Part shown: positions 53,766 through 63,558 of the stretch, piece by piece
Position numbering within the stretch: position 1 is the stretch's first letter
Layout of the letters: the number at the start of each line of letters is the position of its first letter
Assembly: GCF_030544485.1 (NCBI RefSeq)
Contig: NZ_CP130610.1
Span: forward strand, 3,844,001 to 3,908,000
DNA from: Halomonas sp. HAL1
Lineage (GTDB): Bacteria; Pseudomonadota; Gammaproteobacteria; Pseudomonadales; Halomonadaceae
Direction: 5' to 3'
DNA: 64,000 nt
The notes under the pieces: model-generated
The model's input: the letters and a program-made list of their open reading frames with translations, nothing else
Database searches by the model: none
What the model was told of the DNA's origin: nothing
Made by a program: the position numbers and the translations under genes

Positions 53766-56105
53766 TTAGAGGGAGAGTACCAGGCGCTTACCCTTCGCAC
53801 GCGAGCAGCAAACCATCATACGATTATTAGCATCGCGCTCGACAAGACTGAGCACCAAGTCACGGTGATCAATGTGCCCCTCTGCCACCGCCACCTCGCA
53901 GGTACCGCATAGGCCTTCACAGCAATCACTAGGCACATCCACGCCAGCAGCCGTCAGCGCCTCAAGCAAAGTTTGATCATTGCCGACCTGTACTGTCAGG
54001 TCGGAATCCGCCAGTACTGCTTCAAAGCCATGCTCGTTCTCTGGATCAAGAATACTGGGGCGGGCGGAGAAATGCTCAATATGCAGCGTCCCCTCGGGCC
54101 AATTCACCGCTAACGCCTCAAGCACCTCAAGCATGCGTTCCGGGCCGCAGGAATAGACCTGCTCACCTGCGGATAGGCCGCTCAGGACGACCGGTAGATC
54201 AAGGCGACAGCCCTCGTCACCCGCATGGACGGTCAGTGCAGCTGCATGATCGCGCTCGACCCGCTCAAGAAAGCCCATAGTCCGCCGCCCGGCACCGCAA
54301 TAATGCAGCGCGTAAGGTTTCCCGAGCGCCTTGAGATGATCGGCCATGGCCAGGATCGGCGTAATACCGATACCGCCGGCAATTAGGGTATAGCGCGTTG
54401 CAGTTTCGTCTAAATGAAAATGGTTTTTGGGGCCAGCAATATGCAGGACATCACCGGGCTTGACCGTATCGTGGAAGTGTAACGAGCCACCGCGTCCCTC
54501 AGGCTCGCGCAGGATGGCGATGGATAGGCGGCTAGGATCATCGCGTGTACCGCACAGTGAGTAGCAACGGCGCCAATCGCCCGATACAAGCTCAATATGC
54601 GAGCCGGGAGACCAGTCGGGCAGCTCACGCCCATGAGGGTCGGCCAGGTCGATACGAATTACCGCCTCAGCTTCACGCTTCACCCCAGTGACCACCACCC
54701 GACGCAGGATGTCATCCTTAATAGGCGCTCCAATATGGAAATGCGTGGGATTTTCCAGCACCGAGCGGGTTCGCCGTTCAGGGTTCTGCGCAGGCTCCCA
54801 CTCTACCCATAGCGACGTGGGGCCACGGAAGGAGGTGTTGGGCAAATACTCGAATGCCTGTTCCTCGACTAGGTGTATATGCGGCAGACGACGAATAAAC
54901 TCATCGAGGATAACCCGCATTTCCAGCCGGGCGATGTTCTTGCCCATACATTGGTGGGCGCCATAGCCGAAAGTGAGATGCTCCGCCGCATTATGGCGGT
55001 AGATATCGAACTCATCAGGATTCTCGAAATGGCGCGGATCCCGATTAGCCGATGCTTGCACGATCAGTAGTTTACCGCCCTTGGGAATTTTCTCCCCGCC
55101 CACTTCGGTGTCAACAGTAGCCAGTCGACGCCAAGCAACGACCGAACCGGCGGCGCGCAAGCACTCTTCAATCGCACTGGGAATTAATGCGGGGTTCTCG
55201 CAAATATCGTTCCATGAGTCGCGATTCGATAGCAAGGTACGGAAAGCATTGGTAGTGGCGAAGGCAGTGGTCTCGTGTGCCGCCACCAGGATTGCCATCA
55301 TCATCGAGCGCAGATAACTCTCCGGTACGATGTCGGGACTCACTTCATGCATACGGATCGAATCGTACATCCAACCTTCACCAGTGGGATCGGCACGCAT
55401 ACGATCAAGGATACCTTGTGCCGTCTTCCAGAACTGGCCCACATCCTCGGCAATCTGCAACTGCTGTTCCGGGGATGGACGGCCCCAGGTGTTAAGGGTG
55501 TGAGCGACTGAGAACTTGCGAAGCTCCTGGGCATCTTCATTGGGTACGCCAAGGAAGCGCAGCGCAACAGTCATGGGAATTTCCCGAAACATTTCGCCTA
55601 CTAGATCGGCACGCCCCTTGTCGATGAATCGGTTCATATAGTCACGTACCAACTCACGTACCCAAACTTCGTGTTTTTCAAGATTCTCAGGTAAGAAGGC
55701 ATCCATCAGTAGACGGCGGCGCTCCATGTGATCCGGCTCATCCTCGTTAACCATGGTGCGGCGCATTGCGAAACCGTAGCTATCAAGGATTTTTGTCGCC
55801 GCTGGTGGGGCAGGAGTGAGCTTTTCCAACGCAATGGAGGGCGAGAAAGTATGGTTGTCGCGGAAGACCGCCTTCACGTCATCAAAACGACTCACGACCC
55901 AATAGCCAAGCTTGGGGCTGTAGAACACTGGCTCCTCTTCGCGGGACCAGCGCAGCGCCTCAGCAGGGTCAAGCTGATAAGGGGCATCGAAGGGATCGAA
56001 ATCGGCTGCGCCTGGGGAAACCGGACAACCGGTAGGTGAGACGGCTGCCTGATGAAAGGGACATCCACTTGCCCCAGGCGGGAGGTATTCCGTCGTTGAC
56101 GTCAT
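53766..56105 (-). CDS. Self-sufficient cytochrome P450 fused to an FMN/2Fe-2S reductase (CYP116B type)
   Basis: A 779-residue fusion from ATG 56105 (GGAG upstream). The P450 domain has the I-helix AAHETT (275-280), ExxR at 314-317 and heme-ligand Cys386 in FGYGAHQCMGKN. It is followed by a phthalate-dioxygenase-reductase-like part: RCYSL (513-517) for flavin, LIAGGIGITPI for NADPH and a C-terminal ferredoxin domain with CCEGLCGTCEV. Such enzymes hydroxylate or dealkylate aromatic compounds using NADPH alone; natural substrates are mostly unknown. Partnered here with an aryl-acid-type binding protein and a divergent IclR regulator, it may hydroxylate an aryl acetate on the way to homogentisate (inference). 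Confidence 0.93.
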   Translation of the reverse strand: MTSTTEYLPPGASGCPFHQAAVSPTGCPVSPGAADFDPFDAPYQLDPAEALRWSREEEPVFYSPKLGYWVVSRFDDVKAVFRDNHTFSPSIALEKLTPAPPAATKILDSYGFAMRRTMVNEDEPDHMERRRLLMDAFLPENLEKHEVWVRELVRDYMNRFIDKGRADLVGEMFREIPMTVALRFLGVPNEDAQELRKFSVAHTLNTWGRPSPEQQLQIAEDVGQFWKTAQGILDRMRADPTGEGWMYDSIRMHEVSPDIVPESYLRSMMMAILVAAHETTAFATTNAFRTLLSNRDSWNDICENPALIPSAIEECLRAAGSVVAWRRLATVDTEVGGEKIPKGGKLLIVQASANRDPRHFENPDEFDIYRHNAAEHLTFGYGAHQCMGKNIARLEMRVILDEFIRRLPHIHLVEEQAFEYLPNTSFRGPTSLWVEWEPAQNPERRTRSVLENPTHFHIGAPIKDDILRRVVVTGVKREAEAVIRIDLADPHGRELPDWSPGSHIELVSGDWRRCYSLCGTRDDPSRLSIAILREPEGRGGSLHFHDTVKPGDVLHIAGPKNHFHLDETATRYTLIAGGIGITPILAMADHLKALGKPYALHYCGAGRRTMGFLERVERDHAAALTVHAGDEGCRLDLPVVLSGLSAGEQVYSCGPERMLEVLEALAVNWPEGTLHIEHFSARPSILDPENEHGFEAVLADSDLTVQVGNDQTLLEALTAAGVDVPSDCCEGLCGTCEVAVAEGHIDHRDLVLSLVERDANNRMMVCCSRAKGKRLVLSL

Positions 56106-56249
56106 GTTGGGCTCCACGGAGTGCTTTTATTTACTTTTATCGCACACATTGCTTATAATAACGAACAAACGGAAAGGTAATCTGGTTTTACCAGCACGTC
56201 AAGGACTCCCCTTATCTACCTCCCTCGCAACCAGAAGGCCACACTACTG

Positions 56250-56927
56250 ATGTCCACGACCCTCCAGACTCTAGATCGCGGCCTTCGCGTCCTTGAGGTT
56301 GTTTCGGAGCATACCGACGGCATCACCATTGCCGAACTCTCTCTTCAGCTAGAAGTGCATCGCGCTATTGCCTATCGCATCGTCACCACCCTAGAGGCTC
56401 ATGGTCTGATAGCACGAACAACCGAAGGACTCATTCGTTTAGGCGCTGGGATGACATTACTCGCCTCTCGCTTCGAGCCTCAGTTACTCAGCGTAGCCCA
56501 GCCACTTCTTCGAGAGCTGGCTGGCGCGACAAGAGCGACGGCCTTCGTATCGGTCGCTCAGGCTGGAGAGTGTGTGGTGATCATGGTGGAAGAACCTAAC
56601 GAGGGGATGTTGCGGGTCGGCTATCGAGTAGGCAGCCGCCATCCACTAAACCTGGGGGCGGCGGGCATCGCTATCCTCTCTGGACGCCTTCCTAGTCAGA
56701 ATGATGATAAAGCCGTGCAGAAGGCAAGAGAGGACGGCTACAGCCTAACCCATGGCCAACTGCAGCGCGGTGCCGTTGGCGTGGCCAGCCCTATCTTATC
56801 CACCTCGTTTCGATCCTCTATCGAGGCTTGTGTGGGCGTAGTGGCCATGGAAGATCTAGATAAAGAGGCCGCGATCGCGGAAGTAAAAGCGTATGCCCAA
56901 CAAATCGCCGAGCTGATCAATCAATAA
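56250..56927 (+). CDS. IclR-family transcriptional regulator
   Basis: A 225-residue regulator. The N-terminal winged helix is QTLDRGLRVLEVVSEHTDGIT and LEVHRAIAYRIVTTLEAHGLI. The C-terminal IclR ligand domain contains GSRHPLNLGAAGIAIL and GAVGVASPIL. It faces the P450-dctP operon across about 145 bp and likely controls it in response to the P450 substrate or product. Confidence 0.9.
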   Translation: MSTTLQTLDRGLRVLEVVSEHTDGITIAELSLQLEVHRAIAYRIVTTLEAHGLIARTTEGLIRLGAGMTLLASRFEPQLLSVAQPLLRELAGATRATAFVSVAQAGECVVIMVEEPNEGMLRVGYRVGSRHPLNLGAAGIAILSGRLPSQNDDKAVQKAREDGYSLTHGQLQRGAVGVASPILSTSFRSSIEACVGVVAMEDLDKEAAIAEVKAYAQQIAELINQ

Positions 56928-57368
56928 GCCCTCGCTAAACCCACTGCTTACCAAATCTCAGACTATTTATGCGCGTATTGTATTTTTATGCCACATGCTA
57001 AGGGATGGGACTCAAAAAAGACGTCTATTATGAGTCCCGTCTCTATCAGATAGTGTTGTAAATGCCTCCCAGCTCATAGCCTTAAAACCTACTGCGTAGC
57101 TCTCAGACAGTCGCCGATGTAATGAACTCAGGAGCGGCAAAACCGAGTTCTTTTCTAATCCCCCACGCTCTCATCATGAATTCTGATAAACCTAGTAATT
57201 ATGGAGATAAAAATTCGACTCATTAAAACAAAAAAAGACTATTATTTATGTATCAAAAATGAGACAAGATCTTTCATTTGCGAGTTCAAAATGATCTTGA
57301 CATGCATCCGTAAGCTATCTAATTTCGCTGCTAAGCCATCTTAAAAACACAATTTCAATAGGCCAGCT
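56928..57368. other. Gap between iclR and feaR with two hairpins
   Basis: No gene is seen. At 57007-57038 GGGACTCA and TGAGTCCC flank a palindromic AGACGTCT. At 57124-57154 GAACTC...GAGTTC with an inner GG/CC pair is followed by TTTTC and looks like an intrinsic terminator. The sequence from 57180 to 57360 is AT-rich and should contain the feaR promoter. Confidence 0.5.
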
Positions 57369-58283
57369 ATGCATAGACATACTCGCTCATCGGGGGTATT
57401 TGATCGCTGGATCAGTGACGTTAACCAAATTTGCGGCCCTTTTTCAGCAAGACCTCTGGGAAAAGAGTTTTCTGGAAATATCCATAAAATGGGAGGCGGT
57501 GCCCTGGAAATGTCTCAGGTCACGATCTGTAGTGCTCAGCTTTATCGTGGTTTGGATGAGATACGCCGCTGTGTTACACCTGAGATTTTTTGTATTTTTC
57601 AGGTGCAAGGGAAATCCCGCGTTGAGCAGGCAGGAAACAGCTCTATACTCCTAGCAGGTGATATCGCTCTAGTGGACTCAGCACTTCCATTCTCCTTTAC
57701 CTATGATCGGGAATCCCAGCAAATATCGCTAATCCTGCCTCGCCCACTCGTCGAGCGCACTCTGAATCTTTCAGGCATTGAACTAGGTGTCCGCATTCCG
57801 TCCCACAGTCATATTGCCAGTTTTGCCAACCATTTGATCGCCGAGGCTGCCCATTATAACAACCTGGATACCGAAGAAAGCTCCGCTATTATTGATTCAC
57901 TGATTATGTTGTTAAAGCCTTCTGTCATCCGCAGCGTAGGTCAGCATAACCCTAATGAGAGAATTTTCTTGCAAGCAGCTTCTTTTATCAGGGAAAACAT
58001 TGGAGACCCAGCGTTAAGCCCTAAACTAGTAGCCAGTGCGACGGGAGCGTCAGTACGCAGCCTCTACCGGGCATTCGGCCTCCGTTCTATGACCGTTTCC
58101 GAGTACATTAAAACCCAACGACTGGAGATGTGTGCTGATTACCTCAAAACTTCGAGAAGCAAGCTGAACCTGACCGAGGCAGGATACCGTTTCGGTTTTG
58201 CCAGCCCCAGTGCGTTCTCAACGGCCTTCAAACAACACTTCGGCATTACCCCAACCAGTTATTGCCAGCACCACGTTTATTGA
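57369..58283 (+). CDS. feaR: FeaR-like AraC-family activator
   Basis: A 304-residue AraC-type regulator. The C-terminal helix-turn-helix pair is LSPKLVASATGASVRSLYRAF and LNLTEAGYRFGFASPSAFSTAF, with GITPTSY. The N-terminal half matches the cupin-like AraC ligand domain of FeaR. In enterobacteria FeaR activates tynA and feaB for aromatic amine use. Here the aldehyde dehydrogenase, a porin and tynA converge on it, which supports the name. The gene converges with the aldehyde dehydrogenase gene across a terminator. Confidence 0.78.
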   Translation: MHRHTRSSGVFDRWISDVNQICGPFSARPLGKEFSGNIHKMGGGALEMSQVTICSAQLYRGLDEIRRCVTPEIFCIFQVQGKSRVEQAGNSSILLAGDIALVDSALPFSFTYDRESQQISLILPRPLVERTLNLSGIELGVRIPSHSHIASFANHLIAEAAHYNNLDTEESSAIIDSLIMLLKPSVIRSVGQHNPNERIFLQAASFIRENIGDPALSPKLVASATGASVRSLYRAFGLRSMTVSEYIKTQRLEMCADYLKTSRSKLNLTEAGYRFGFASPSAFSTAFKQHFGITPTSYCQHHVY

Positions 58284-58287
58284 AACA

Positions 58288-58316
58288 GGTCTGCTAGGCA
58301 TTGCACCTGGCAGACC
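58288..58316. terminator. Bidirectional hairpin between feaR and the aldehyde dehydrogenase gene
   Basis: GGTCTGC-TAGG pairs with CCTG-GCAGACC over a short loop. It sits in the 58-bp gap between convergent genes and is a likely shared terminator without a long T run. Confidence 0.65.
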
Positions 58317-58341
58317 CTTGAGTGATTAGCTTACCGAGGCC

Positions 58342-59751
58342 TCATTTTTTAATGCTAATAACCCGAGGCTGAGTTACGGCCTTCAACCCTTCCATACCGA
58401 ACTCAACACCATATCCAGAAGCCTTGTTACCGCCGAATGGCACCATGGGATGAATCGCACCATGCTGGTTAACCCAGACAGTTCCAGCTTCCAGCTTCGA
58501 AGCAACCGACTCTGCCTGCTCTAGGCTGTCGGCCCAGACGGAGGCACCAAGGGCAGCCGGCAGATGGTTGGCAGAAGCGATGGCTTCGTCCAGACTTCCG
58601 TAACGAATGATGGGCAGGGCGGGACCGAATTGCTCCTCATCTACCAGCCTCTGGCCATCGCGGGCATTGCCCACCAGCGTCAGTGGTAGAAAGTAACCAG
58701 TCTCCGGAATATCGCCAAATTCCATGACATCGCAGCCATTGGCACGCGCGTCGGCTACTAATTCTTTCACTTTATTGTACTGCATCGTGTTCTGCAGAGG
58801 CCCGATCAAGTTGCTCTCGTCCATACCGTCGCCAATGGACACTTGGCTAGCAAAGTCGCTAAGCGCAGCAACCACTGAGTCATAGTCTTTCTCATGAACG
58901 TACAGGCGCTTGATACAGGCGCACGTTTGCCCTGCATTGAGGAAGGCACCCCAGAAAAGCCCTTCTGATATGGCACTGGCGTCCGTGCCTGGCATGATGA
59001 TCGCGGCATCATTGCCGCCGAGCTCAAGAGTAATAGGGGCGAGGTTTCTTGAGGACGCCTCAATAATACGCCGCCCTGTCGACTCGCTACCGGTGAACAT
59101 GATCTTATTAATATCAGGATGGCTCGTCAGTGCAGCACCAATACGACCATCTCCAGAAACGGTATTGAGTACGCCGGGAGGCAGTACTTGGTTAATCAGC
59201 CGAACCATCTCCAACGTTGCAATAGGTGTGTATTCAGAGGGTTTGAGCACCACTGTATTGCCCATACGAATGGCTGGAATAATCTGCCAGATAGCGATCA
59301 TCAGTGGCCAGTTCCAGGGCGCTATAGCGGCCACAACGCCCAGGGGACGGCGGTAAAGCACATCCTTACGCTCATCGTCCTCATATACCACTTCAGGCAG
59401 CAACTCCAGGGCAGTCGGGGCTTGAGTCCAGCCTACGCAGGCTTGCATTTCGAAGCGAGAACCGAGACCAGACAGAGGCTTACCCTGTTCCTGGGTAATC
59501 AGCCCCGACAAATATTCCGAGTTATCCTCCAGCACCTGGGCAACCCTCGCTACGACCTCCCGGCGCTCCTCGTCACTGACACTGGCCCAGGCATTCTGGG
59601 CCAGCCGAGCAGCGTCTACGGCGAGATTTACGTCGCGTTCACTATTAAGGGGCGCAAGCCCCAGGGAAACACCTGTGGCGGGGTTAAATATCTCCTGATG
59701 ATCGGCTGCTTCAGCCTGTTTACCGCTCACCGTGTTGTGATAGGTCTGCAT
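58342..59751 (-). CDS. Aldehyde dehydrogenase, probable (hydroxy)phenylacetaldehyde dehydrogenase
   Basis: A 469-residue NAD(P) aldehyde dehydrogenase from ATG 59751 (GAAGAG upstream). It shows the cofactor segment AIAPWNWPLMIAIWQIIPA, the catalytic glutamate in LELGGNDAAI and the catalytic cysteine in FLNAGQTCACIKR. The operon order amine oxidase, porin, aldehyde dehydrogenase makes it the probable second step, oxidising the aldehyde made by TynA to phenylacetate. It plays the role of FeaB/PadA, but the sequence alone does not prove orthology. Confidence 0.85.
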   Translation of the reverse strand: MQTYHNTVSGKQAEAADHQEIFNPATGVSLGLAPLNSERDVNLAVDAARLAQNAWASVSDEERREVVARVAQVLEDNSEYLSGLITQEQGKPLSGLGSRFEMQACVGWTQAPTALELLPEVVYEDDERKDVLYRRPLGVVAAIAPWNWPLMIAIWQIIPAIRMGNTVVLKPSEYTPIATLEMVRLINQVLPPGVLNTVSGDGRIGAALTSHPDINKIMFTGSESTGRRIIEASSRNLAPITLELGGNDAAIIMPGTDASAISEGLFWGAFLNAGQTCACIKRLYVHEKDYDSVVAALSDFASQVSIGDGMDESNLIGPLQNTMQYNKVKELVADARANGCDVMEFGDIPETGYFLPLTLVGNARDGQRLVDEEQFGPALPIIRYGSLDEAIASANHLPAALGASVWADSLEQAESVASKLEAGTVWVNQHGAIHPMVPFGGNKASGYGVEFGMEGLKAVTQPRVISIKK

Positions 59752-59856
59752 AATATTACTCTTCTGAAGATATGTTCGAGCTGTGAGCCAGATAACCGTC
59801 TGAGCACTCCACGACACAAGCCAGAGAGCTTAGGTCATGGGCTTAGCGGCGTTGAT

Positions 59857-61212
59857 TCAAAACGGCATAATCGCAATTATCTGAGCATAGGTACTGGTGT
59901 CATTACTGCCGATCTGGCTACCACCTTCAGCGGCACTTTTGTCCGGGTTATAAAACCCGACCACCGGGCTGATAATCAGATGTGGAGTTGCCACCCATTC
60001 GGCATAAAGATTTACTTCCTGAGCGTTCAGGCTTCCACTACCGCCCGCTGTGTCGCTGAAGTCGAAGAGGAGCGCGCCAACACTGAGGGTCTCCGATGGC
60101 GTTGCCTTAAGGCCAAGATGATGCACATCCGTACCGGAGTTGAAAGGCCCCGCATAGTTGGCCGCAACTTCACCCTGAAACCAGGTGCCATAGCCACGAT
60201 TGAAGCCAAAAAACAGTGGGTCGAAGCCTTGATCAAAGCTTGAGAACCTGTAGTTGATACTGGGTGACCAAGGAACGTCGCTGAAGGTCCACCCTGCTTC
60301 GGCGTACCATGCATTAGCGTCATTTCCGGAACTGTCCCCCGGTTTCTGGGTAACAAATTCCGCGGACAGGAAAAAGTCCTCCACACCAGCATTGCCCTGA
60401 TAGCGGAAGCTTGTCGTTTGCTGCCCATCCCGTGAGCTGTAACCGGTGAGGGGTGCAAAGGTATCGTCTACATCAAGACCCTCCATATACGTCAGACCAA
60501 AGGTGCCCTTCTGGCTAACGTACTCGGCATTGACCCCTGCCAGCTCCATCTCTGCCTGGGCCCGATTGTCGGACGACAGCCAGAACAGATCTGCACGCAG
60601 CCCATCGGAGCCGCCAATACGCGCAATGGCAGTTTGATCAAAGGCCTTGCGCGCTGCGAGCCAGTACGCACCACCCCGATCAAAGTCCAGGCCAGGAGCA
60701 CTAAGTGCATCGCCAAAATTTAGTGCATCGTCATTGATGAGGAAGCCATCACCGATGGTGAACGGTTGCCGCCCTATGGAAATATCGAGACCATCATCAC
60801 CAAGCACCGGAATCAGCCTGCCTGAACGCCAACCGACATAGGCATCTTCCAGTTCAGTTTCGCGCTCATTGCCTGAGGTGACCCCCCCCGCGTCGCCATC
60901 ACCCCAAGTTCCTGACGTCACCAGGTTGACGGCACCGTACAATCCGCTGCCCGCGCCCATAGCTTGGCTTCCAGAAAGCCCATACTTGATATAACCCTCT
61001 TGCCACTTGGCATCGCCAGCTTCGGACTTGGCACCCAGGCTGTAACTCTCCTCACTGTAAAAAACGCCTAAAACAGCCTCGATATCGACATTAAGTTCAG
61101 TGCTGTCTTTTTCATAAACGTTGAAAGCCAGAGAAGGCGTGGAGAATGCCGCTATCGCCGTAACGGCACTGACTAGCCCCGCCATACGCTGAATAAAGGA
61201 TTTTGTTCTCAT
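59857..61212 (-). CDS. Outer-membrane porin-like beta-barrel protein
   Basis: A 451-residue protein from ATG 61212 (AGGAAG upstream) with a signal peptide ending in PSLA. Alternating-residue strands fill the sequence, and it ends in phenylalanine (IIAIMPF), the outer-membrane barrel signal. It does not match OprD closely by eye; an alginate-export-like or DUF-type porin is possible. Placed between tynA and the aldehyde dehydrogenase, it likely admits aromatic amines into the periplasm, where TynA works. Confidence 0.75.
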   Translation of the reverse strand: MRTKSFIQRMAGLVSAVTAIAAFSTPSLAFNVYEKDSTELNVDIEAVLGVFYSEESYSLGAKSEAGDAKWQEGYIKYGLSGSQAMGAGSGLYGAVNLVTSGTWGDGDAGGVTSGNERETELEDAYVGWRSGRLIPVLGDDGLDISIGRQPFTIGDGFLINDDALNFGDALSAPGLDFDRGGAYWLAARKAFDQTAIARIGGSDGLRADLFWLSSDNRAQAEMELAGVNAEYVSQKGTFGLTYMEGLDVDDTFAPLTGYSSRDGQQTTSFRYQGNAGVEDFFLSAEFVTQKPGDSSGNDANAWYAEAGWTFSDVPWSPSINYRFSSFDQGFDPLFFGFNRGYGTWFQGEVAANYAGPFNSGTDVHHLGLKATPSETLSVGALLFDFSDTAGGSGSLNAQEVNLYAEWVATPHLIISPVVGFYNPDKSAAEGGSQIGSNDTSTYAQIIAIMPF

Positions 61213-61281
61213 TAGTATCACTTCCTAGAGATCCGATTGGTGACCAGGCATTTCTGCCTGGCCAGGCTTTACCTAGTTCGA

Positions 61282-63558
61282 TCAGTTCTCCGGGGTTTCC
61301 GGCTCGGGTAGGTTCAATGTGGGTGTCTGGTCGAAGAAGTTCCATGGCTTGAGCATGGAGTGAACGTACTCCGTCGGCATAATTGGCCACTCCTCGGCGC
61401 GGGCCACATGTGTAGCACCAGTTGTCATCCACAACACGGTATCGACGTTCTCAATGGTTTGATCATCTTCGACAAAGGCTTTTAGGCCAGTATCCGTTTC
61501 GGAGCGGTTTGGATACTTTCCTTCCGGGAAGCGCTCATCAGGGTCGTATTGGGTAACCCAGATCTGCTTATCCATGAAGTTGACGCGCTTGAAAAGCCAA
61601 TCATCTTCACTGAACAACGCCCCTTTGGCGATCGGGTGTGTTCCGCCAGCGAACGGTATTACCTGGTAGCCTACCGGATAGCCCATGCGATTCTCTTCAT
61701 TCGGGTTGGTCATCAGACGAATGGTAGAAGGATCGAATTTCTGCACAGACTCAAGTTCTGTGGGAACGACACGCTCTTTGGTAACCATGACACTTTTTCG
61801 GGGGCCGCCAGCGGTGTTCTCTTCGACGACCGGGTCAATTTCCGTGAGGCTGTTCTGCTCGCCATCAACGTCTAGATCCAGGCGGAAGTTATAAATATGC
61901 TGGTGTGTTGTGCCTACGATATTGTGGTCAATCAGTGTGCCGTAGCGGGTATCTTCTTCAGCAGTCTCGTCGTGCATAGTGCGTGTCCTCACAGCCTTGA
62001 CCGCTTCAATGCCAGAGGCTCCGACTGTCAGCTGTATATTGCCGTTGGCCATAAAAATCCAGTCGAACATATAATCGTAGTTGCCAATGGTGCTGACCCA
62101 ACGAACAACCAGTTCCCGGCGCTCACGGCTTTCGTTACCAGGGCTGCTGCCTAGCATTTCGGTGTGCTTGAATTCCGGACCTGCATAGCGCTCAAATACT
62201 GCGATGGCATTAGGAATAGTAAAGGGATCGCCATTGTTATCCGCCAGAGTAGCTGGCAGCAGTGTTGCGTTGGCGGGAACATCGGTACCGAGAACCAGCG
62301 GCGAGGTAAGATTACCCATCCCATATTCACCGGAGTCGAGATAGGCTTTGAAGTACCAGCCTACATCAGGATCACCGTAAGGCACGATCATGCCGCCCAA
62401 TGAACCTTCGTACATGACCTTTCGTTTTTCACCCTGGTCATTATAGGTAAGAGTCGAGATGACGGGGCCAACACGAGAATCCAGTTTGAGGTGGAAGTCC
62501 CAGTTCTGCCAGTGGATCATGTTGTCCGACATGGACACATTTTTGCCTTCCGGCTCCATCGTCACCAGCGGTTTGACGTCAGCCATATTATTCTGGTCGC
62601 GTCCGTCATAAGGGCGTGGAGTCATAGGTATGGGCACAACGCCTTCGTCCTCGATCTTCAAGATGCTGCTGTCTTCCAGGTCAACGACCGCGACGAGGTT
62701 TTCGATCGGGTGTGCCCAGTAATTGCCATCGCCGACATCAAGATAGGACACCACCTTCAACAGCCTAGATTCTTGTTCCAGACCATCTTCTCCATCAAAG
62801 TAACCAACCGTAAGCGGGGTACCAACTACCTTGTCAGTATCGTCGATTCCGCGTTTCCTCAACGCCTCTTTGTAGGCTTCGCTTTCGGCAATGATTTCCT
62901 GGACAGCCATAAAGTCATCGAAGGTGATCATGCCGTGAGCGCCCTCGATATGTTCCCATCGAAGTATGTCGCCGGAGGCAAGATCCAGGGTGCCTTCGAT
63001 CACTTTTCTGCCGTCCAGAACGGTGAATTCGGCATGGCGTTCAAAATCATGGGAGCCACCAAATGACCACTCCCAAACACTGCTCTTGTCTGGGTCCGCC
63101 AACCTAATTTCGGTAAAACGCATATTGTCCTTGTAATGCGTTGATGCCTTGACTGCATCTGCGGCCTGGCTAATCTCCTCGGCTGTTAGTGAGTCGAGGG
63201 GATGATTCCGACCTTCCGTACGTAGGGTCTGCGGCACATGGTCCTTGAAAAGATCGTGCACAAAGCTGCGCTCTACCATGACTTCACCGTCATGCAGTTT
63301 TGGTGGAGCAGAAAGTTCAACGGATTCTCCGTTGTAAAACGCCTGAGTTCCACCAAGGGGCACCCGTATTTCGGCCTCCCCAGAGATGATTAACAGTTCA
63401 CTGTTATCATCATTGAGTTCATAGGTTGCTCCTGAAGAACTGAGCGCCTGATCTATTGGCAGATAATCTGCTGAACCACCATGAGCCATGGTGGTAGGGC
63501 TCGCTAGTAGAAGGGATGATGCAAGCGATAGGGCGAGTAAAGTCTTCTTGTTGTCCAT
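61282..63558 (-). CDS. tynA: Copper/TPQ primary-amine oxidase (tyramine/phenylethylamine oxidase)
   Basis: A 758-residue periplasmic enzyme from ATG 63558 (AGGAG upstream) with a signal peptide ending in TTMAH. The topaquinone precursor is Tyr494 in IGNYDYMFDW. The catalytic base is Asp408 in YLDSGEYGMG. Copper ligands are His552 and His554 in THQHIYN plus a late histidine in TGATHVARAE. It oxidises phenylethylamine or tyramine to the aldehyde, ammonia and hydrogen peroxide. First gene of the operon tynA-porin-aldehyde dehydrogenase; the products feed the paa and hmg genes. Confidence 0.95.
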   Translation of the reverse strand: MDNKKTLLALSLASSLLLASPTTMAHGGSADYLPIDQALSSSGATYELNDDNSELLIISGEAEIRVPLGGTQAFYNGESVELSAPPKLHDGEVMVERSFVHDLFKDHVPQTLRTEGRNHPLDSLTAEEISQAADAVKASTHYKDNMRFTEIRLADPDKSSVWEWSFGGSHDFERHAEFTVLDGRKVIEGTLDLASGDILRWEHIEGAHGMITFDDFMAVQEIIAESEAYKEALRKRGIDDTDKVVGTPLTVGYFDGEDGLEQESRLLKVVSYLDVGDGNYWAHPIENLVAVVDLEDSSILKIEDEGVVPIPMTPRPYDGRDQNNMADVKPLVTMEPEGKNVSMSDNMIHWQNWDFHLKLDSRVGPVISTLTYNDQGEKRKVMYEGSLGGMIVPYGDPDVGWYFKAYLDSGEYGMGNLTSPLVLGTDVPANATLLPATLADNNGDPFTIPNAIAVFERYAGPEFKHTEMLGSSPGNESRERRELVVRWVSTIGNYDYMFDWIFMANGNIQLTVGASGIEAVKAVRTRTMHDETAEEDTRYGTLIDHNIVGTTHQHIYNFRLDLDVDGEQNSLTEIDPVVEENTAGGPRKSVMVTKERVVPTELESVQKFDPSTIRLMTNPNEENRMGYPVGYQVIPFAGGTHPIAKGALFSEDDWLFKRVNFMDKQIWVTQYDPDERFPEGKYPNRSETDTGLKAFVEDDQTIENVDTVLWMTTGATHVARAEEWPIMPTEYVHSMLKPWNFFDQTPTLNLPEPETPEN

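Noticed and set aside
59119..60243. 374-codon plus-strand open frame across the aldehyde dehydrogenase and porin genes
   Set aside because: It is antisense to two well-supported genes, has no domain pattern or ribosome-binding site, and has the composition of a shadow frame.
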